64,000 bases of DNA from contig OZ316899.1 in the NCBI GenBank assembly GCA_973895155.1, positions 682,001 through 746,000 on the forward strand, written 5' to 3'. Within the stretch, counting starts at the first letter, position 1, and each line of letters opens with the position of its first letter. The notes under the pieces were generated by a model. The model worked only from the letters and a program-made list of their open reading frames with translations. It made no database searches and was not told where the DNA came from. Made by a program: the position numbers and the translations under genes. This DNA comes from Marsupella aquatica. Taxonomy: Eukaryota; Marchantiophyta. Shown here one piece after another: positions 1-11,022 of the stretch.

Positions 1-2330
1 GCCCTGCATGATATTTAGCTCATGCCGCTTAATCCGCAGCTCATCTTGGGCTTTCTTGGCTGCCCCCAGGTCTTTGATTTTGGCTTCTCTTACCCTAAGC
101 CGACGGATGACCTCGTCCTTCTTGCTTCTTTCCAAAGCCACCGCTTCTTCTAATTGGCGCTTCTGCAACATCTCCCTCTGGAAAAAGGGTCCTTGCTCCA
201 ACTCCCCCCCAAAGATGCTGAGTGCTAGCTCTCCACACATTTCCCCGTACTCCATGGCTCTATCCTTAGCATAGGTGGAGTAACTAGAAGTCATCGGCAT
301 CAACCACCGCGGCCTCTACTCCCAAGCCGTCTTGCGGATTTCTTCTATGGTGGCAAGAGGGTTGCTTTGTTTTTCTGCAAGCCGCCTGATGTCCTCTGGC
401 CATTCTCCTCCTGGTAAATCCTTTTCCCTAGCCAGGGCTGCCTCTCTTCCTCCCTGATTCGCTCCTGAAATTCCTGCGCCGTCTGTTTTATGCCGTCAAA
501 GCTCGGGGGAGCGACATCTGGTGGGGGAGACTCGGGGCTGCTCTGCTGGCTTGGGTCTCCTCGAACTACTCTTGGGAGCGTGGGGATGAACCGGCCACAG
601 GTCCTTACTCCTGGAACATGATGATCCGACCCGTAGCCGGAGTCATCATTGCTGTAGTCCTCTACCGCCTCCTCTTCGGCTTGGACTACCGGCTTCTCCC
701 GCTGTTCTCCTGGTTTTGTTGCAAACACGGCTTCACCTCTCACCGGTCTTGGTTCCTCTTCCGGCTTCCGTGTTGATCTCTTGTTCTCCTTGTCGTGGCC
801 GGGAGCTACGGCCTGCTTTTCCTCGGCTTCGGGACTTGAGGCTCCTACATACATCCGGACTCCCGGCTCGTGTTCCGGCCTCCCTCTCTCCTTGACTCCA
901 GTAAAGGGGTTTTCCCTTGTAAGCCGGCTTAGGTCGGCTTTTGGGGCAGCGTCCTGTATCGGTGCCGGTTCTATTGTCGTTGCCGGAACCGTTCTCCTTT
1001 CCTTCTCCAGCAATTTCAGCAGATTCTGCATGCATGGTTGCTGCATCGGCAAGTCTTCTTTCCTTGGTCTAAACACCTGCTCGATCGTCGGACTGTCAGG
1101 CTGGTTGGGCTTCTCTGGTGCCGGCCTCTGCTCTGGGACCTCCTCCGGTGCTCTTGTCGATAGGGGAAGTACTGGGGCAAAGATTTGACTTCTGGCATAC
1201 CGGCACAACAGCGGCATGTGATAGCCAAGTTGGGACACGCTTCCCACGCCGATCACCTGCTGTTCCTCCTTCAAGATCTTCTTCAGTTGGTTGAGGAGGT
1301 ACCCGTTGTAATCCCGGCTTGGGTCTGGCCTTTCTGCCAGGTAGGCCTGAGCCTTGTCGATCTCTGCCCTCGGCAAGTTACAGTGCATGGTCACCCGCAA
1401 GAAATCAATCATCTCTCCGATGTGCGGGTTGGTGCAGGTGTTCCGGAAGAAGCCATTCTTTGTTGATGGTCCTGGGAACGACCGAAACTCCTTGTCAGGT
1501 AAGGTCTTCCTGGTATCAACCTTGGTCTTATTACCCATCGGCAAGCCAAACACTTCAGCAATCACCCATGGAGTGAGATAGAAATCCTTCCCATACACCC
1601 TCGTGGAATTGGTCTCGGGTTCCCATGATCCCACGAATTCTAACAAGTCTGAGTCCGGCACCTCCGGCTTCAGCCATGGTAATCTTACGAAGGCTTCCAA
1701 GCCGGATCCGGCCATGAAGCCTTGGTACTTCTTGGTCTGCATGGCTGTAAAGCATGCATCCTCCTCCCGTGCAAAGTGTAATTGCACTTCCTCCGGTAGG
1801 GTCGCCGCCCAGCCTTTCCAGGTGTCATCGTTTGTTGGAATGGCATTGATGGGGTCGACCTCCTCCTCCTCGGCTTCTCTTTGCCTCCTGCTCTGTTGTT
1901 CTGCTGGCTTCTTTGGTGCCGCCGACCGCGTTCTTTTTGCCGGGGTGGCCTCTTCATTGTTGTTCCCCTTCCTCTTCATCTCGGCTGTCGTGGATGTCTC
2001 TCCTAGCACGGTTGCCTTTGTCCACCCCTCCGTGCTACCCTTCAACTCCCAGTGTATGTCGTTGCAGCATTTGATGGCTTCTCGGATGCCGACGACTCTG
2101 TCTTCGCAAAACAGCAGGTCGTCTAGCTCGTTGCCAGTAGGCGTCCACAAGAATTCAGCCTTGATGAGTTCTCCTCCTAAGAAGGCAGCTTTCTACAGCT
2201 CCCACAATCGGGCAAGCTCCTGCCGTTCTCGAGCTGCTCTCTCTGATTCTGCGTCCTCGTAAGTCCCAATGTACTCAGTTGCCCGTTCGAACAGGCATCC
2301 CCAAAAATGTGCCGCTTGATTGACGTTGCT
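1..2330 (-). pseudogene. ORF1-like protein of retroelement (a), broken
   Basis: The longest open stretch runs 2,150 to 345 on the minus strand (601 codons) and is clearly homologous to ORF1 of copy (b). It has an NLS-like KRTRSAAPKKP segment, then a conserved globular part with FGLPMGN and KNGFFRNTC motifs, then an acidic, Pro-rich linker leading into the coiled-coil region. Relative to (b) there is an in-frame TAG near 2,193 where (b) has CAG. There is also a one-base deletion near 446 that shifts the frame, so the coiled coil continues toward position 1 in another frame. I do not recognise a named domain. The likely role is a retroelement accessory protein, inferred only from its shared position and the FGLPxG motif with the 54-kb element. 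Confidence 0.7.
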
Positions 2331-2707
2331 CATACCCTTCTCGAGTTGATAGTCGGTATCTGTTCCCACCCTGAGCGCTTGCCTAAGCAGTTGACAGTAG
2401 TTGGCCGCCCGTAGTCGCCTGCTCAGTTCGTGCTTGCAAATGAGCTACTATTCCTCGCGAGCGGTCCTTACCCCTCTCCTCCTCTGGTTCTCCCTCCCGT
2501 TGGTTACCCCTAGCTGCCGGCACTTAGCGTGCCCTAACCCTAATCGTGTTCTCTCCCTTGGCGTCCTTACTTCCGGCCTCGGCTCGGGTTCCATAGTCAC
2601 CCTTAATTGTTTATATTTTCCTTATTTATGTAACTATACTAAGGTGTTTCTAGGGTACACTTCCCTTTTCCCCTTAAACTAGCCCAATGATTCCTGGCTA
2701 GGCATCA
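1..2707 (-). mobile_element. Retroelement copy (a), ORF1-type, truncated by the window start
   Basis: On the minus strand the element begins at 2,707 with TGATGCCTAGCCAGGAATCA, the same start as copy (b) at 13,181. The two copies align over about 2.7 kb in opposite orientation, including a non-coding leader of about 150 bp. The unit carries ORF1 but no gag-pol inside the window. It cuts into unit A just beyond the minus-strand ORF at 2,811-3,728. The TG start fits an LTR end. The far end lies outside the window, so its length and target duplication cannot be determined. It could be a solo LTR or a truncated element. Confidence 0.75.
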
Positions 2708-2810
2708 CAACAGGGAAAGGTAGCTCATTTGTGCCTGCTCGATCTCGGGTCCACTTTGCAGAATTGTGCTCTTGTCGCTGTTGAAAATTTTCACAATCCT
2801 CATGCAGACA

Positions 2811-3728
2811 TCACAGAGAACCCAAACACTTGACGCTTTGGATCTTGTACGAGTGACTATTGTTGTTCAGCTTTGGGCCAATGTTTGCTCCCGTCTCAAT
2901 TAACCGGCTCCACATGTAACAATCGTTCTTGTGCTCCATCCCAAAGAAGAAACAACCCTTAGAGTATGGACCAGTAAAGGGTGGCAACTCAAAAATATGG
3001 TCTCCATCATAGAATTCTGGCAATCGCAGAACTCTCTCGGGCAATTTCATGCTCAAAATCTTACGAGCAGCTTGTACACAACGAGAGGTCCCTTTTCCGT
3101 GCAACATGGCATGAACAACACTGACAAGGAACTCATCCTTCCATACCGAATCACCATCTTGGAGACCCTCGCGGAGGATGGATGCCTTTGAACGAGGTGT
3201 CTCCTTTGGTTGACGATAACAAGCTCCACGATCCTCCCAGAATTGGGATGTGTTTGACTAAGGTGTATTCATTGGTGAAGGTTCACCATCTCGGAGACCC
3301 CCTCTGACATGAATCCCACTGGATCGAGGTGTCTCCTTTGGTGGAGTATCACCATCTCCGAGATCCTCCCACATTCGAAATGAATTCGACCGAGGGGTAC
3401 TCGTCCGAGAAGGTTCTTCATGTCGGAGACCCTCTTTGACATGGTGTGCACTTGGTATGCACCCCGTCTTTCTGCAGAGAATATAAGACGCGCCATACTT
3501 CAGGTACCACTCTCGCTCATCTCCATCTCCTTTGGATTCAGCAGACGTGGACAACCCGTTCTCGCTCTCCTCATAAATCATGAAATCCCCTACCTTCAAA
3601 CCAAAATGGCTCGCTACTTCATGTTCCTTAGTCACTCGGACAATGTCAACGTTAGAATTACGAAAAACAACTACATCCCCCGTTAAAGATGTGATAATCA
3701 CAAGAGAGGCCATGTTTCCCAAATCCAC
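2811..3728 (-). pseudogene. Divergent partner ORF of unit A, unrecognised
   Basis: One minus-strand frame of about 306 codons runs from an ATG at 3,728 to a stop at 2,811, broken by a single TAG at 3,258-3,260. The first third is a beta-rich segment (VVVFRNSNVDIVRV). The middle is a coding repeat in which EGLRHEE, EDLGDGD, GGLRDGE and EGLQDGD recur with TPPKETPRS/QPKETPRS spacers. These repeats are encoded by copies of GGGTCTCCGAGATG, the half-site found in the neighbouring array. The last third (LPERVLRLPEFYDGDHIFEL, then CFFFGMEHKNDCYMWSRL) looks globular. It faces away from the ParB-type gene across array A, the same layout as the DUF7869-like gene and gene B. I do not recognise the family. 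Confidence 0.55.
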
Positions 3729-3734
3729 ATAGGG

Positions 3735-4055
3735 AATGATCTGACATCCCTTAAAACGACAAACTTTGAGGCTCAGTGTTAACGCACCTGTACGTACCAG
3801 TTACGGCCAAGAATACCATTCCGGACAACGTGCATAGAGAAATCGCATGACCCGGAACGATACTTATAACGATACAACGTGCGTAGAACGAGCGTATGAC
3901 CCGCAACGTACTTATAACGAGAATTGTACCGCAAAGAAGGTACCTAATTGCCAGCAGCCGCCAAGAAGGTACATTTCTGCAATGTGTGGATGTGGTACAT
4001 TCTGCACGTCGTGGTCTTGAAAGTCCCATCGTGCGGGCCCGATCCCCTCTTTGCC
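3735..4055. other. Spacer between partner ORF and array A
   Basis: About 320 bp with no convincing gene. It contains short direct repeats around cgatacttataacgataca and cgtacttataacgagaattgt (3,859-3,920), with cgtgcgtagaacgagcg between them. Given the divergent genes on either side it may belong to a promoter region, but no TATA box stands out. Confidence 0.35.
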
Positions 4056-5560
4056 CTACATCAACTTTTTATCCCTACTACTCGGCGAGGGTCTCTGAGA
4101 TCTATTCGGGACTCCTGGGGCCCACACTCCTGTGCAAGCTCGAGTTTCACAGTAGGAAATTTGTTGACTTTTCAACATTGACTGTTCAACATCGACTCTC
4201 TGAGTCGGAGCATCATCGACTTTTTATCCCTACTCCTACTCGGCGAGGGTCTCTGAGATCTATTCGGGACACCTGGGGCCCACACTCCTGTGCAAGCGAG
4301 AGTTTCTCAGTAGGAGATTTGTTGTTTTTGCAACATTGACTGCTCAACATCGACTCTCCGAGTCGGAGCATCATCAACTTTTTATCCCTACTCCTACTCG
4401 GCGAGGGTCTCTGAGATCTATTTGGGACTCCTGGGGCCCACACTCCTGTGCAAGCGAGAGTTTCTCAGTAGGAGATTTGTTGTTTTTGCAACATTGACTG
4501 TTCAACATCGACTCTCCGAGTCGGAGCATCATCGACTTTTGATTCCGTCTCTTACTCGGCGAGGGTCTCTAAGATGGATTTGGATGTAGGATTCCCAGAT
4601 TGCCTCCTTGGCGCAGGTCTACTTCAGAGTTTGGTGTCGGTTGTTTGGAGTGCATATCATACTCGGCGAGCCTCTCTGAGATATATTCGAGCATTGTAAA
4701 AGAGAGAAAATGCCGGTCTGTACGGATATTTGCAAAAAAAATTGGATTCATGGTACGGAGAAGCGTTTCTAGTTCCATAATCCCATTTGGGCGAGGGTCT
4801 CCAAGATATATTCGAGCCTTGTAGAGGAAAAAACGCCCAATTTGGAGTTGCCGAGTCATTTTGTATGGATAATTGTAAAAAGTTTATGGATTTATGGTAC
4901 GGAGAAGTGTTTCTAGTTCCATAGTCCCATTTCGGCGAGGGTCTCCGACATCTTGGGTCCCACGGCGGGGGACTAGTGCCTCTCAATTCCATCTCGGAGA
5001 GGGTCTCCGAGAGACACGATGCCTGATCTGCCTTACCTTTCCTCCCGTGATATGGTCCAAGAGTTTAGAGGCATTGCCATTTCATGCACACTACTCCTTC
5101 TCGAAGAGGGTCTCCGAGAGTACAAGGTGTCTGAAGTTCTTCATCTCCTAGATAAAGTGAAGACATTTGGGGCACGCCTTTCTATGTTGGTGAGGGTCTC
5201 TGACATGGAGCAGGGGTCTTTTGGATTTAGATTGTCAACTTCCTTGTCCACAATCCTCTTTTGCGAGTGTCTCAAAATAGGATGACTGCCAGATGTGGCA
5301 CACCACGCCATCTCGGAGAGGGTCTCCGAGATCTATCGGTGCTGTCTCATTGCAGCTTTGTATACCCCACCCAAGGGTATATAGGTTTAGGGTTTAGAGG
5401 TCTTTGTCAATCCCGCTATCCATTCTCGGCGAGGGTCTTTGAGATTTGGACTCGTATTGTGGGCCCCCATTCCCTCTTTGGGATGAGGCTCTGAGATGTT
5501 GACACGTCTCAGTATGGGCCGCAATTAATTGTCGACGAGGGTCTTTGAGATTTGGACCCT
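4056..5560. repeat. Array A: clustered type-A palindromes upstream of gene A
   Basis: At least a dozen copies of an imperfect palindrome lie here, built on CTCGGCGAGGGTCTCCGAGA. They occur near 4,080, 4,236, 4,395, 4,554, 4,663, 4,790, 4,932, 4,990, 5,098, 5,190, 5,310, 5,426 and 5,532. The copy at 5,310-5,332 is perfect: arms ATCTCGGAGA and TCTCCGAGAT around GGG. The first copies sit in a tandem repeat, while later ones are separated by unrelated sequence. So the palindrome itself recurs, not only a larger repeat carrying it. The array lies between the divergent partner ORF and the ParB-type gene. Confidence 0.85.
4061..4545. repeat. Tandem repeat, ~155-158 bp unit, three copies plus partial
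   Basis: The phrase ACTTTTTATCCCTACT recurs at about 4,064, 4,219 and 4,377, with a degenerate fourth copy at 4,535, giving spacings of 155, 158 and 158 bp. Each unit carries one type-A palindrome, a GGGGCCCACACTCCTGTGCAAG block and an ACATCGACTCTCCGAGTCGGAG segment, itself a dyad. This is the head of array A, and the periodicity resembles the 169-bp units of array B. Confidence 0.85.
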
Positions 5561-6462
5561 AAATCTCATACCCCCGTACTGGGCCGTAAACCCTAGAACC
5601 TTATGTACTTTCTTGTTTGGCCGCGTACTTTCTTGTTTGGCCCGTTAATTAACAAGATGTACGTTCTCTAGTATAGTTCGGATCTCCCGTATCCATGTAC
5701 TTGTGTGCGGTGCGGTACCGGGGATCTCTCGTATCCATGGAGTACTTCCGTGCGGTGCGGTACATGCGGTACGAGGGTCCTTCCTTACTCTTCCTCGTCA
5801 CCGGTGCGGTACGTGCGGTACGAGGGTCCTTCTTCCTTACTCTTCCTCGTCACTCTTGCTCTTCACGCTTCGTTAGGGCTTTCAACGTTGTTCTCACTTA
5901 TCCCTGCGCTTCCTCACTCTTCATCATTCACTCCCCGTCTCATTCACTCCCCGTTATTCCTCACGCATCCTCGCTCTTCCTAGGTCCCCTCCGCTCTTCG
6001 TCCCAGTCTTCCAATCACGTTGGCTTTCCTCTCTTCCACTTATTCTCGGCAAGTGTGGCCGTGTGCCCTGGTTTGCGAAGGTGTTTTGAAGGCTTCACCT
6101 TGGCGGCGGTCGAGTCTCATAGTTTCAAGCTCTGTGCTGGTTGGCAAAGGTGATTTGAAGGTCTCAGTTTGGTTTGAGCTTGGCAGCGGTCGACTCTTGA
6201 AGTTTCAAGCTTTGTGCTGCAAAGGGTGATTTGAAGGTCTCAGTCGGCGGTGGTCGAATCACTCTCAGCGGGTTGTAGTTTCAAGCGCGGCGCTTCACCC
6301 ATCTCTGAGGTTGGATCTTTTGTTCACTGCATGACTGTCTACACGATTTGAATGTATGTTGCAAGCTCGACATGTCAAAAAAATTTCTCGGTGGGGCTTG
6401 CCGAGATGTATGGTTATTGTGAAGTAATTCTTGAATGTTTTCTCATGTAATCTTAGATCACA
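5561..6462. other. Upstream region of gene A, no gene seen
   Basis: About 900 bp between array A and the ATG at 6,463. It holds a short duplicated segment around tgcggtacgagggtccttc (near 5,765 and 5,815), a doubled gtactttcttgtttggcc (5,605-5,640) and a C/T-rich stretch (5,830-6,040). A further duplication around ggtgatttgaaggtctcagt (6,145 and 6,225) follows. It is probably promoter and 5' UTR, possibly with an intron, but I cannot place a TATA box or transcription start. Confidence 0.35.
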
Positions 6463-7166
6463 ATGGTGAAGAGGAAAGACTCGGCTGGTTCTGTTGATAG
6501 TGGAACTTCTCAGCGGAGTAAGAAACAACGGTCTTTGTCCCCTTCGCCAGTGACATCTCGACTAACACGCTCACAAGGTGGTCCCCTTGTGGAGTCAATG
6601 GACTCAAGGAGGAAGTTTGAGCCAAAGCAAATATCGTTCGAGCCAATTGGAGCAGCGGAATTAGCAGATATTGCAGAGAAGGGAGCTTGGGAGTCGATCG
6701 TCTCCAAGTATGAGATGAAGTTTGAAAAGGATCCTCCCCGGATCCCCTTATGCCGGCTCATGCCAATGGAGGCCGTCAGGAATCTTCATGATGAGTCAGT
6801 GGTCAAACTAAAAAAAGGATTCAGAGAGAGCGGCTATGTTGTAAAGCTCAGCGAGTTCCACATCACTGAGTTCAATGAAGTAGGGGAGACGAGGACAGTG
6901 GCAGAGTTCAAGCCCTATTGGGACTTGCTATGGACTGCAATCAATGAGCAGTTTGAGCAAGAGTGCGATGCGTCAGAGGACTTCAAAATGCTCAAGGATA
7001 AGATGTTTTGGGTTTTTGACGGAAACCATAGGTACACAGCTTGGTCTGCAGTTGCGGAGGAGTTTCCAGATCAACCGCAGTACCATCCGTGTGTCAGATT
7101 CTCTCTTTTGAACGCTGGAAAGGACGGATTCAAGAAGGTTGAGCAAGCAATGCACGCTCTGAACTC
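6463..7166 (+). CDS. Gene A exon 1: nuclear-type N-terminus and ParB-like domain
   Basis: The ATG at 6,463 opens a basic, Ser-rich leader (MVKRKDSAG, then SKKQRSLSPSP) that looks like a nuclear localisation signal. Residues about 85-230 match the ParB/Srx plan. PLCRLMPMEAVRN is an entry strand, and LKKGFRESGYVVKLSEFHI is the helix before the core. FWVFDGNHRYTAW carries the DGxHRxxA signature of ParB_N, and HPCVRFSLL is the closing strand. In bacteria this fold loads onto parS palindromes as a CTP switch, though other relatives have different activities. The exon ends at a consensus GTAAGT donor at 7,167. The short ORF stop right after is intronic. Confidence 0.7.
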
Positions 7167-7295
7167 GTAAGTAACTCACATTTTGCAACAACAGGTATAC
7201 AATATCGTTTCCCTTGTGTGAATACCCTATTGGCAATCTGTCAAAGATTGCCCTATTTGAATGTTAGACCTAAGAACATTCTTTGCCATGTCCAG

Positions 7296-8611
7296 GATAA
7301 GCGTGACTGTCGTGAGGACGTCATGGTTCAATGACGCCGATCGGGTGGCGAAGCTGTTGAACACTCCATTGGAGGAGTACAGTTCGCTTATGTCCAAGGA
7401 GACGCTAGAGGGTTTCCTCAAGGCTCGAAATCGTGGCCACGGGAAGACTTGGTACTCCAAGAACATGACAAAAGAGGCAGTTGTGTACATCATGAGCTGG
7501 TCAAACATTGAAGCGGGGCGAATCAATATTTCGAAGGAAATGGCACAAGACACAGGTCGTGGGCACCCGTGGAATGCCAAGAGACTTGAGCATGAGACTG
7601 AGGCAATGATTACTGCTGCGTGCAAGAGCTGGGACACTAAGTTCCCCAAGCTCGCGGCCTGTGTGAATCCAGCCAATGGTTTGGAATTCATCCCGGCATG
7701 TCGACAGCTCTATCACAAGTTGGCAAAGGAGGCCAAGCAGGGTGTCATGAATGTGCAGGTTGGATTGGACAGGATCCGCTTGTTTTCTAGGGCTTGGTTA
7801 ACTGCAGAGTGCAGATTAAGACTCTTGAAGGCTCATTTTGGAACGGAGGAAGATAGGAGTAGGTATCACCATCCACGTAGCAATAGTGATTCAGCGGTTA
7901 GATCATGGCTAGCAGTGTGGTCAATGTGGTGTTACATTGACTACGTTGGTTGTATCTTGTTGACCAATTTTGCTGAGAAGGCCTACCAGCCTGGCAATTT
8001 TAGCGGAACGCGAGAGGAATTTGCTGAGCTTTATAGAAAGCTTTACCGATCTTATGTGCAAGAGAAATCCTTAAAAGTAGGCGGTGACATTTGGAATGAA
8101 GGGAATACCAAATTGGCGTTTTGGGAAGCGTGGATTAAGCGAACAAAGCGGTGCGTGACAAGATTTCTCATACATCAGGAGAACATGAATGCAACGATGT
8201 TGAAACAACTACCATTGGCGATTAGATCTTGGATGGAGGCTACAGGTAGCCTTAGCATGTATCCATGTGATGGTCGCATGCCTCATGGCAGAGTATTCTC
8301 GGATTGGGAATGGAGGAACTGCCCATGGTACATGGAGTATGACAATTGGAACACTTTTCTCGAGGTTGCCGAGAAGGATAGTGCAGACCTGCTCAAAGAA
8401 GCACAGGAACCTAGTAATTACTATGATATAACAAAGTTGCGACAACTGTCAGATTCAGTAACGGAGGCAACAGAGGTGGAGACCCTTATCCCAACTGACC
8501 ATGCCTATGACGAGAAGAAGGCCAGAAAAGAAGGTGAACGGAAGGTTGAGAAGGAACCATCAAGCGACATCAGTCAGTCTAACTCGCTAACCAGTCCAAG
8601 AAAAACATCAG
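7296..8611 (+). CDS. Gene A exon 2: long middle domain
   Basis: The exon follows the CAG acceptor at 7,293-7,295 and continues phase 2 from exon 1, restoring the frame without a stop. About 438 residues are encoded, rich in helix-forming residues and Trp (NRGHGKTWYSKNMTKEAVVY, SWLAVWSMWCYIDYVG). The tail is charged (EKKARKEGERKVEKEPSSD). The start (SVTVVRTSWFNDADRVAKLL) aligns in position with VKVLVEISHANNLQAEAHRF in gene B, just after its ParB-like motif. I do not recognise a named domain. It may link the ParB-like and methyltransferase parts. The donor is CAG|GTATTA at 8,612. Confidence 0.6.
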
Positions 8612-8938
8612 GTATTACTCGATTCCTTTCGCACTGCATAGTGGTTTCATTTGGAACTACATCTTGGCTGGGTTTGCTAACATAGTACTAAACCAATTTT
8701 GGGGTCGTTGAGATAGACTGCATCTCATCTCGGCGAGGCTCGCTGAGAACAAACAAGTTCCAGTCGCATCTCGTCCGAACCCTTGGATCTCATCTCGGTG
8801 AGGCTCGCTGAGAAGAACAGCCAAATGTCGTCCGGACCTTTGCAGATGAAGTATAATGTCAAGTGTCTGGATGTCATGTCGGCGAGGCTTGCGGAGAAGC
8901 TTAGGATCAATAACCCCATTGCTTTGCAATCTATCCAG
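8612..8938. repeat. Intron 2 of gene A with three type-A palindromes
   Basis: The intron runs from GTATTA at 8,612 to CAG at 8,936-8,938. It contains three palindromes: 8,728-8,748 (arms TCTCGGCGAG and CTCGCTGAGA around G), 8,793-8,813 (TCTCGGTGAG and CTCGCTGAGA), and one at about 8,877-8,899 with weaker arms. The sequences between them do not obviously repeat, so the palindromes look individually maintained or inserted. The CGAGGCTCG core equals the core of the type-B palindromes. Confidence 0.8.
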
Positions 8939-9983
8939 GTATGATGGAGATACCGGAGGAACCAGGTTCTGTAAAAAGCAAGGCTGTAGAAGTGGCTTCA
9001 AAGCCAATTATAGAGAAGGCTCCACAACCAACAATAGAGTCGGCTACAGAACCAACTGCAGAACCAATGATAGAGCCGGCTACACTACAATAAGGCAACC
9101 AGCAAGTGGAGCAACAAAGCGTGCAGCCTTCAACAGAGCCAATGGTAGACCAGCCTCTGGACCAACAAAGCGAGCAGGAACAAGAGCATGACGCATCCCA
9201 GGGAGAGAACGCAACCCAAGGAGGGGATCATTCAGACGACATACGGGTAGATAATGAAGGAGAAGATGAACGGGTAGAGGACGAAGGAGAAGACGAACAA
9301 GAGGGGCGTGAGTCTGATACTCCGGCGCCGAAATGGATGCCATTATCCTCAAGGCCAAAGACAAAGGCTGCAAAAAAGACCAAAACAACGAGGCCCAAAC
9401 CTCGCCGCGCAAAAGCACGTGACACTGAGCTTGAAGACATTCCGCCCAGCCCCATAGAGCAACCCCCGCCTAGCACCATACCACAACCCCCGCCCAGCCC
9501 AATAGAGGTTCCGCCCACGACAATCCAACATGAGGCCCCAACGGATGGCCCAAATTATGAAGAGGACGTTGAAGGCGAACCGGAGTCGGATGGCACAGAG
9601 GTGGTTGGAGTTCGGCGTTCAAGCGCCGATAACTTTTCTTCCCCGCTCAGGCGTTGTTATTTTAAATGGTCTCCGTATCTTTTCAAAACTTACTTTGACG
9701 CTGCCAATGACAGTAAAGAACCGGCTGTGGTACTCCGTTTTAGAGACTGGTGCAGAAAGCTTAGGCGGGGTGGTTTGGCTGCAGAAGGCTGGCTAAAGAA
9801 CGGGAAGCCTGCAAGGTCTGGTGCAAATCTGATTCTGATTCAAATGGGATCAGACACCCGCATGCACGCGGATGGGAACATCCCATTGTGGAATTTGTTC
9901 CGGCCAGACGACCTCAGTCGGGTTGAGGATTTTGTGCAAGTTGTGACGCCAATGACGTGGTCCTTATTTTGTAATCTGATTAA
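8939..9983 (+). CDS. Gene A exon 3: Pro/Glu linker and first methyltransferase half
   Basis: Phase 1 joins exon 2 exactly. The exon opens with short repeats of the type KAPQPTIESATEPTAEP, is interrupted by an in-frame TAA at 9,091-9,093, and continues in the same frame. It passes through an acidic run and an AT-hook-like basic patch (RPKPRRAKARD), then PPSPIEQPPP repeats. The last 110 residues are globular; SGANLILIQMGSDTRM and FVQVVTPMTWSLFC sit where motif IV and the following strand of beta-class DNA methyltransferases would lie. The canonical DPPY is not visible. The 3' splice boundary is uncertain: GTAGGT at 9,984 is the best donor sequence, but its phase does not match exon 4. Confidence 0.55.
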
Positions 9984-10299
9984 GTAGGTTGCTGTATGCA
10001 AGGAGTAGCTATTGATATTGCATAACAATTAGCAAGATGGCAAGAATAAGGGCAATCATGGCGTTAAGAGTAGGGAAATAAAAGCTATGTCGCGGGTGGT
10101 CGACGACCATATCTCTTTCAATATGTCACCAAATCCGGATCTGTAAAGAGCATTGGAAAGATCTGGTCAAGGCGAGTAAAATCGATATAAAACACTCGGG
10201 AAACGGAGGTGTATTAAGAGAGATACGGCCTGATTAGTGTGACGGGTTAACTTATGGCCGGAATTAGCGGATTCGGCTTCAGTTTCGGGTTAACCCAAG

Positions 10300-10515
10300 C
10301 TCGACCACGGCTTAGCTTATGTGAGCACGGCTTCAGCTTAGCTCAGGTCAGCACGGCTTCAGCTTAGCTTAGGTAAGCACGGCTTCAGCTTAGCTCAGGT
10401 AAGAACGGCTTCAGCTTAGCTCAGGTCAACACGGCTTCAGCTTAGCTCAGGTCAACACGGCTTCAGCTTAGCTCAGGTCAGCGCGGCCTCAGGTTAGCAT
10501 AGGTAAGCTCGGATT
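10300..10515. repeat. 28-bp minisatellite in retroelement (c)
   Basis: The unit ACGGCTTCAGCTTAGCTCAG plus an 8-base GTCAGC-type tail repeats about seven times with a 28-bp period and small substitutions. It is followed at about 10,536-10,560 by three to four copies of the 7-mer GCGGATA. It is probably a by-product of element decay or a tandem LTR enhancer; nothing in the sequence decides between them. Confidence 0.85.
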
Positions 10516-11010
10516 CGGGCTCAGCTTAGGCTAGGTTAGCGGATAGCGGATAGCGGATAGCAGCCTAACCCGAGACCACGGGTTAGCTCTACTCGGGTTA
10601 GATAGGATAGCTAGGTTAGCCAAATTCGGGTTAGCTATGTAACTCGGGTTAGCGCAGCAGTGAGTACCCCCTCTCGGTTGCGGGGGCATAACTCTCTGTG
10701 TATTTGACCAAATCGGCTATAATTGACCTCGTTGGAAAGAGGAGCTCAAGCCGCTTCCAACGCTGCTATCCACGCAGAAAATGGTTAAATAGAGAAATCG
10801 GGAGAGGAGGCGCAAGCTCGCGAAAACTATGGAGGAGGGCCGAATCCGAAGTACATAGCCAATTCGAGATAGAAATAAAGTTGCGAGTTAGGGTTCAGTA
10901 GTTAGAGATAGTGGCGGCTCTGTTAGGGCTGGGATGGGGCTCCAGCAGCGTAGTATCCACCCATTTGGGCTCAGTATGAGAGTATATAGAGCAGCCCCCG
11001 GTAGAGGCAA

Positions 11011-11022
11011 GGGGGGGGGGGG
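11011..11022 (+). repeat. 12-base G run shared in context with the 57-kb element
   Basis: The run of G follows GGTAGAGGCAA. The same GGTAGAGGCA plus a shorter G run occurs near 57,040 in the young gypsy element. A purine tract of this kind would suit a polypurine primer, but here it lies upstream of the hairpin and inside the putative LTR. Its role is unknown. Confidence 0.5.

Noticed and set aside
1603-2262. A 219-codon plus-strand ORF opposite ORF1 of element (a)
   Set aside because: The minus-strand frame has the conserved ORF1 sequence; the mirror ORF at 13,757-14,284 appears only because both copies share the same nucleotide sequence.
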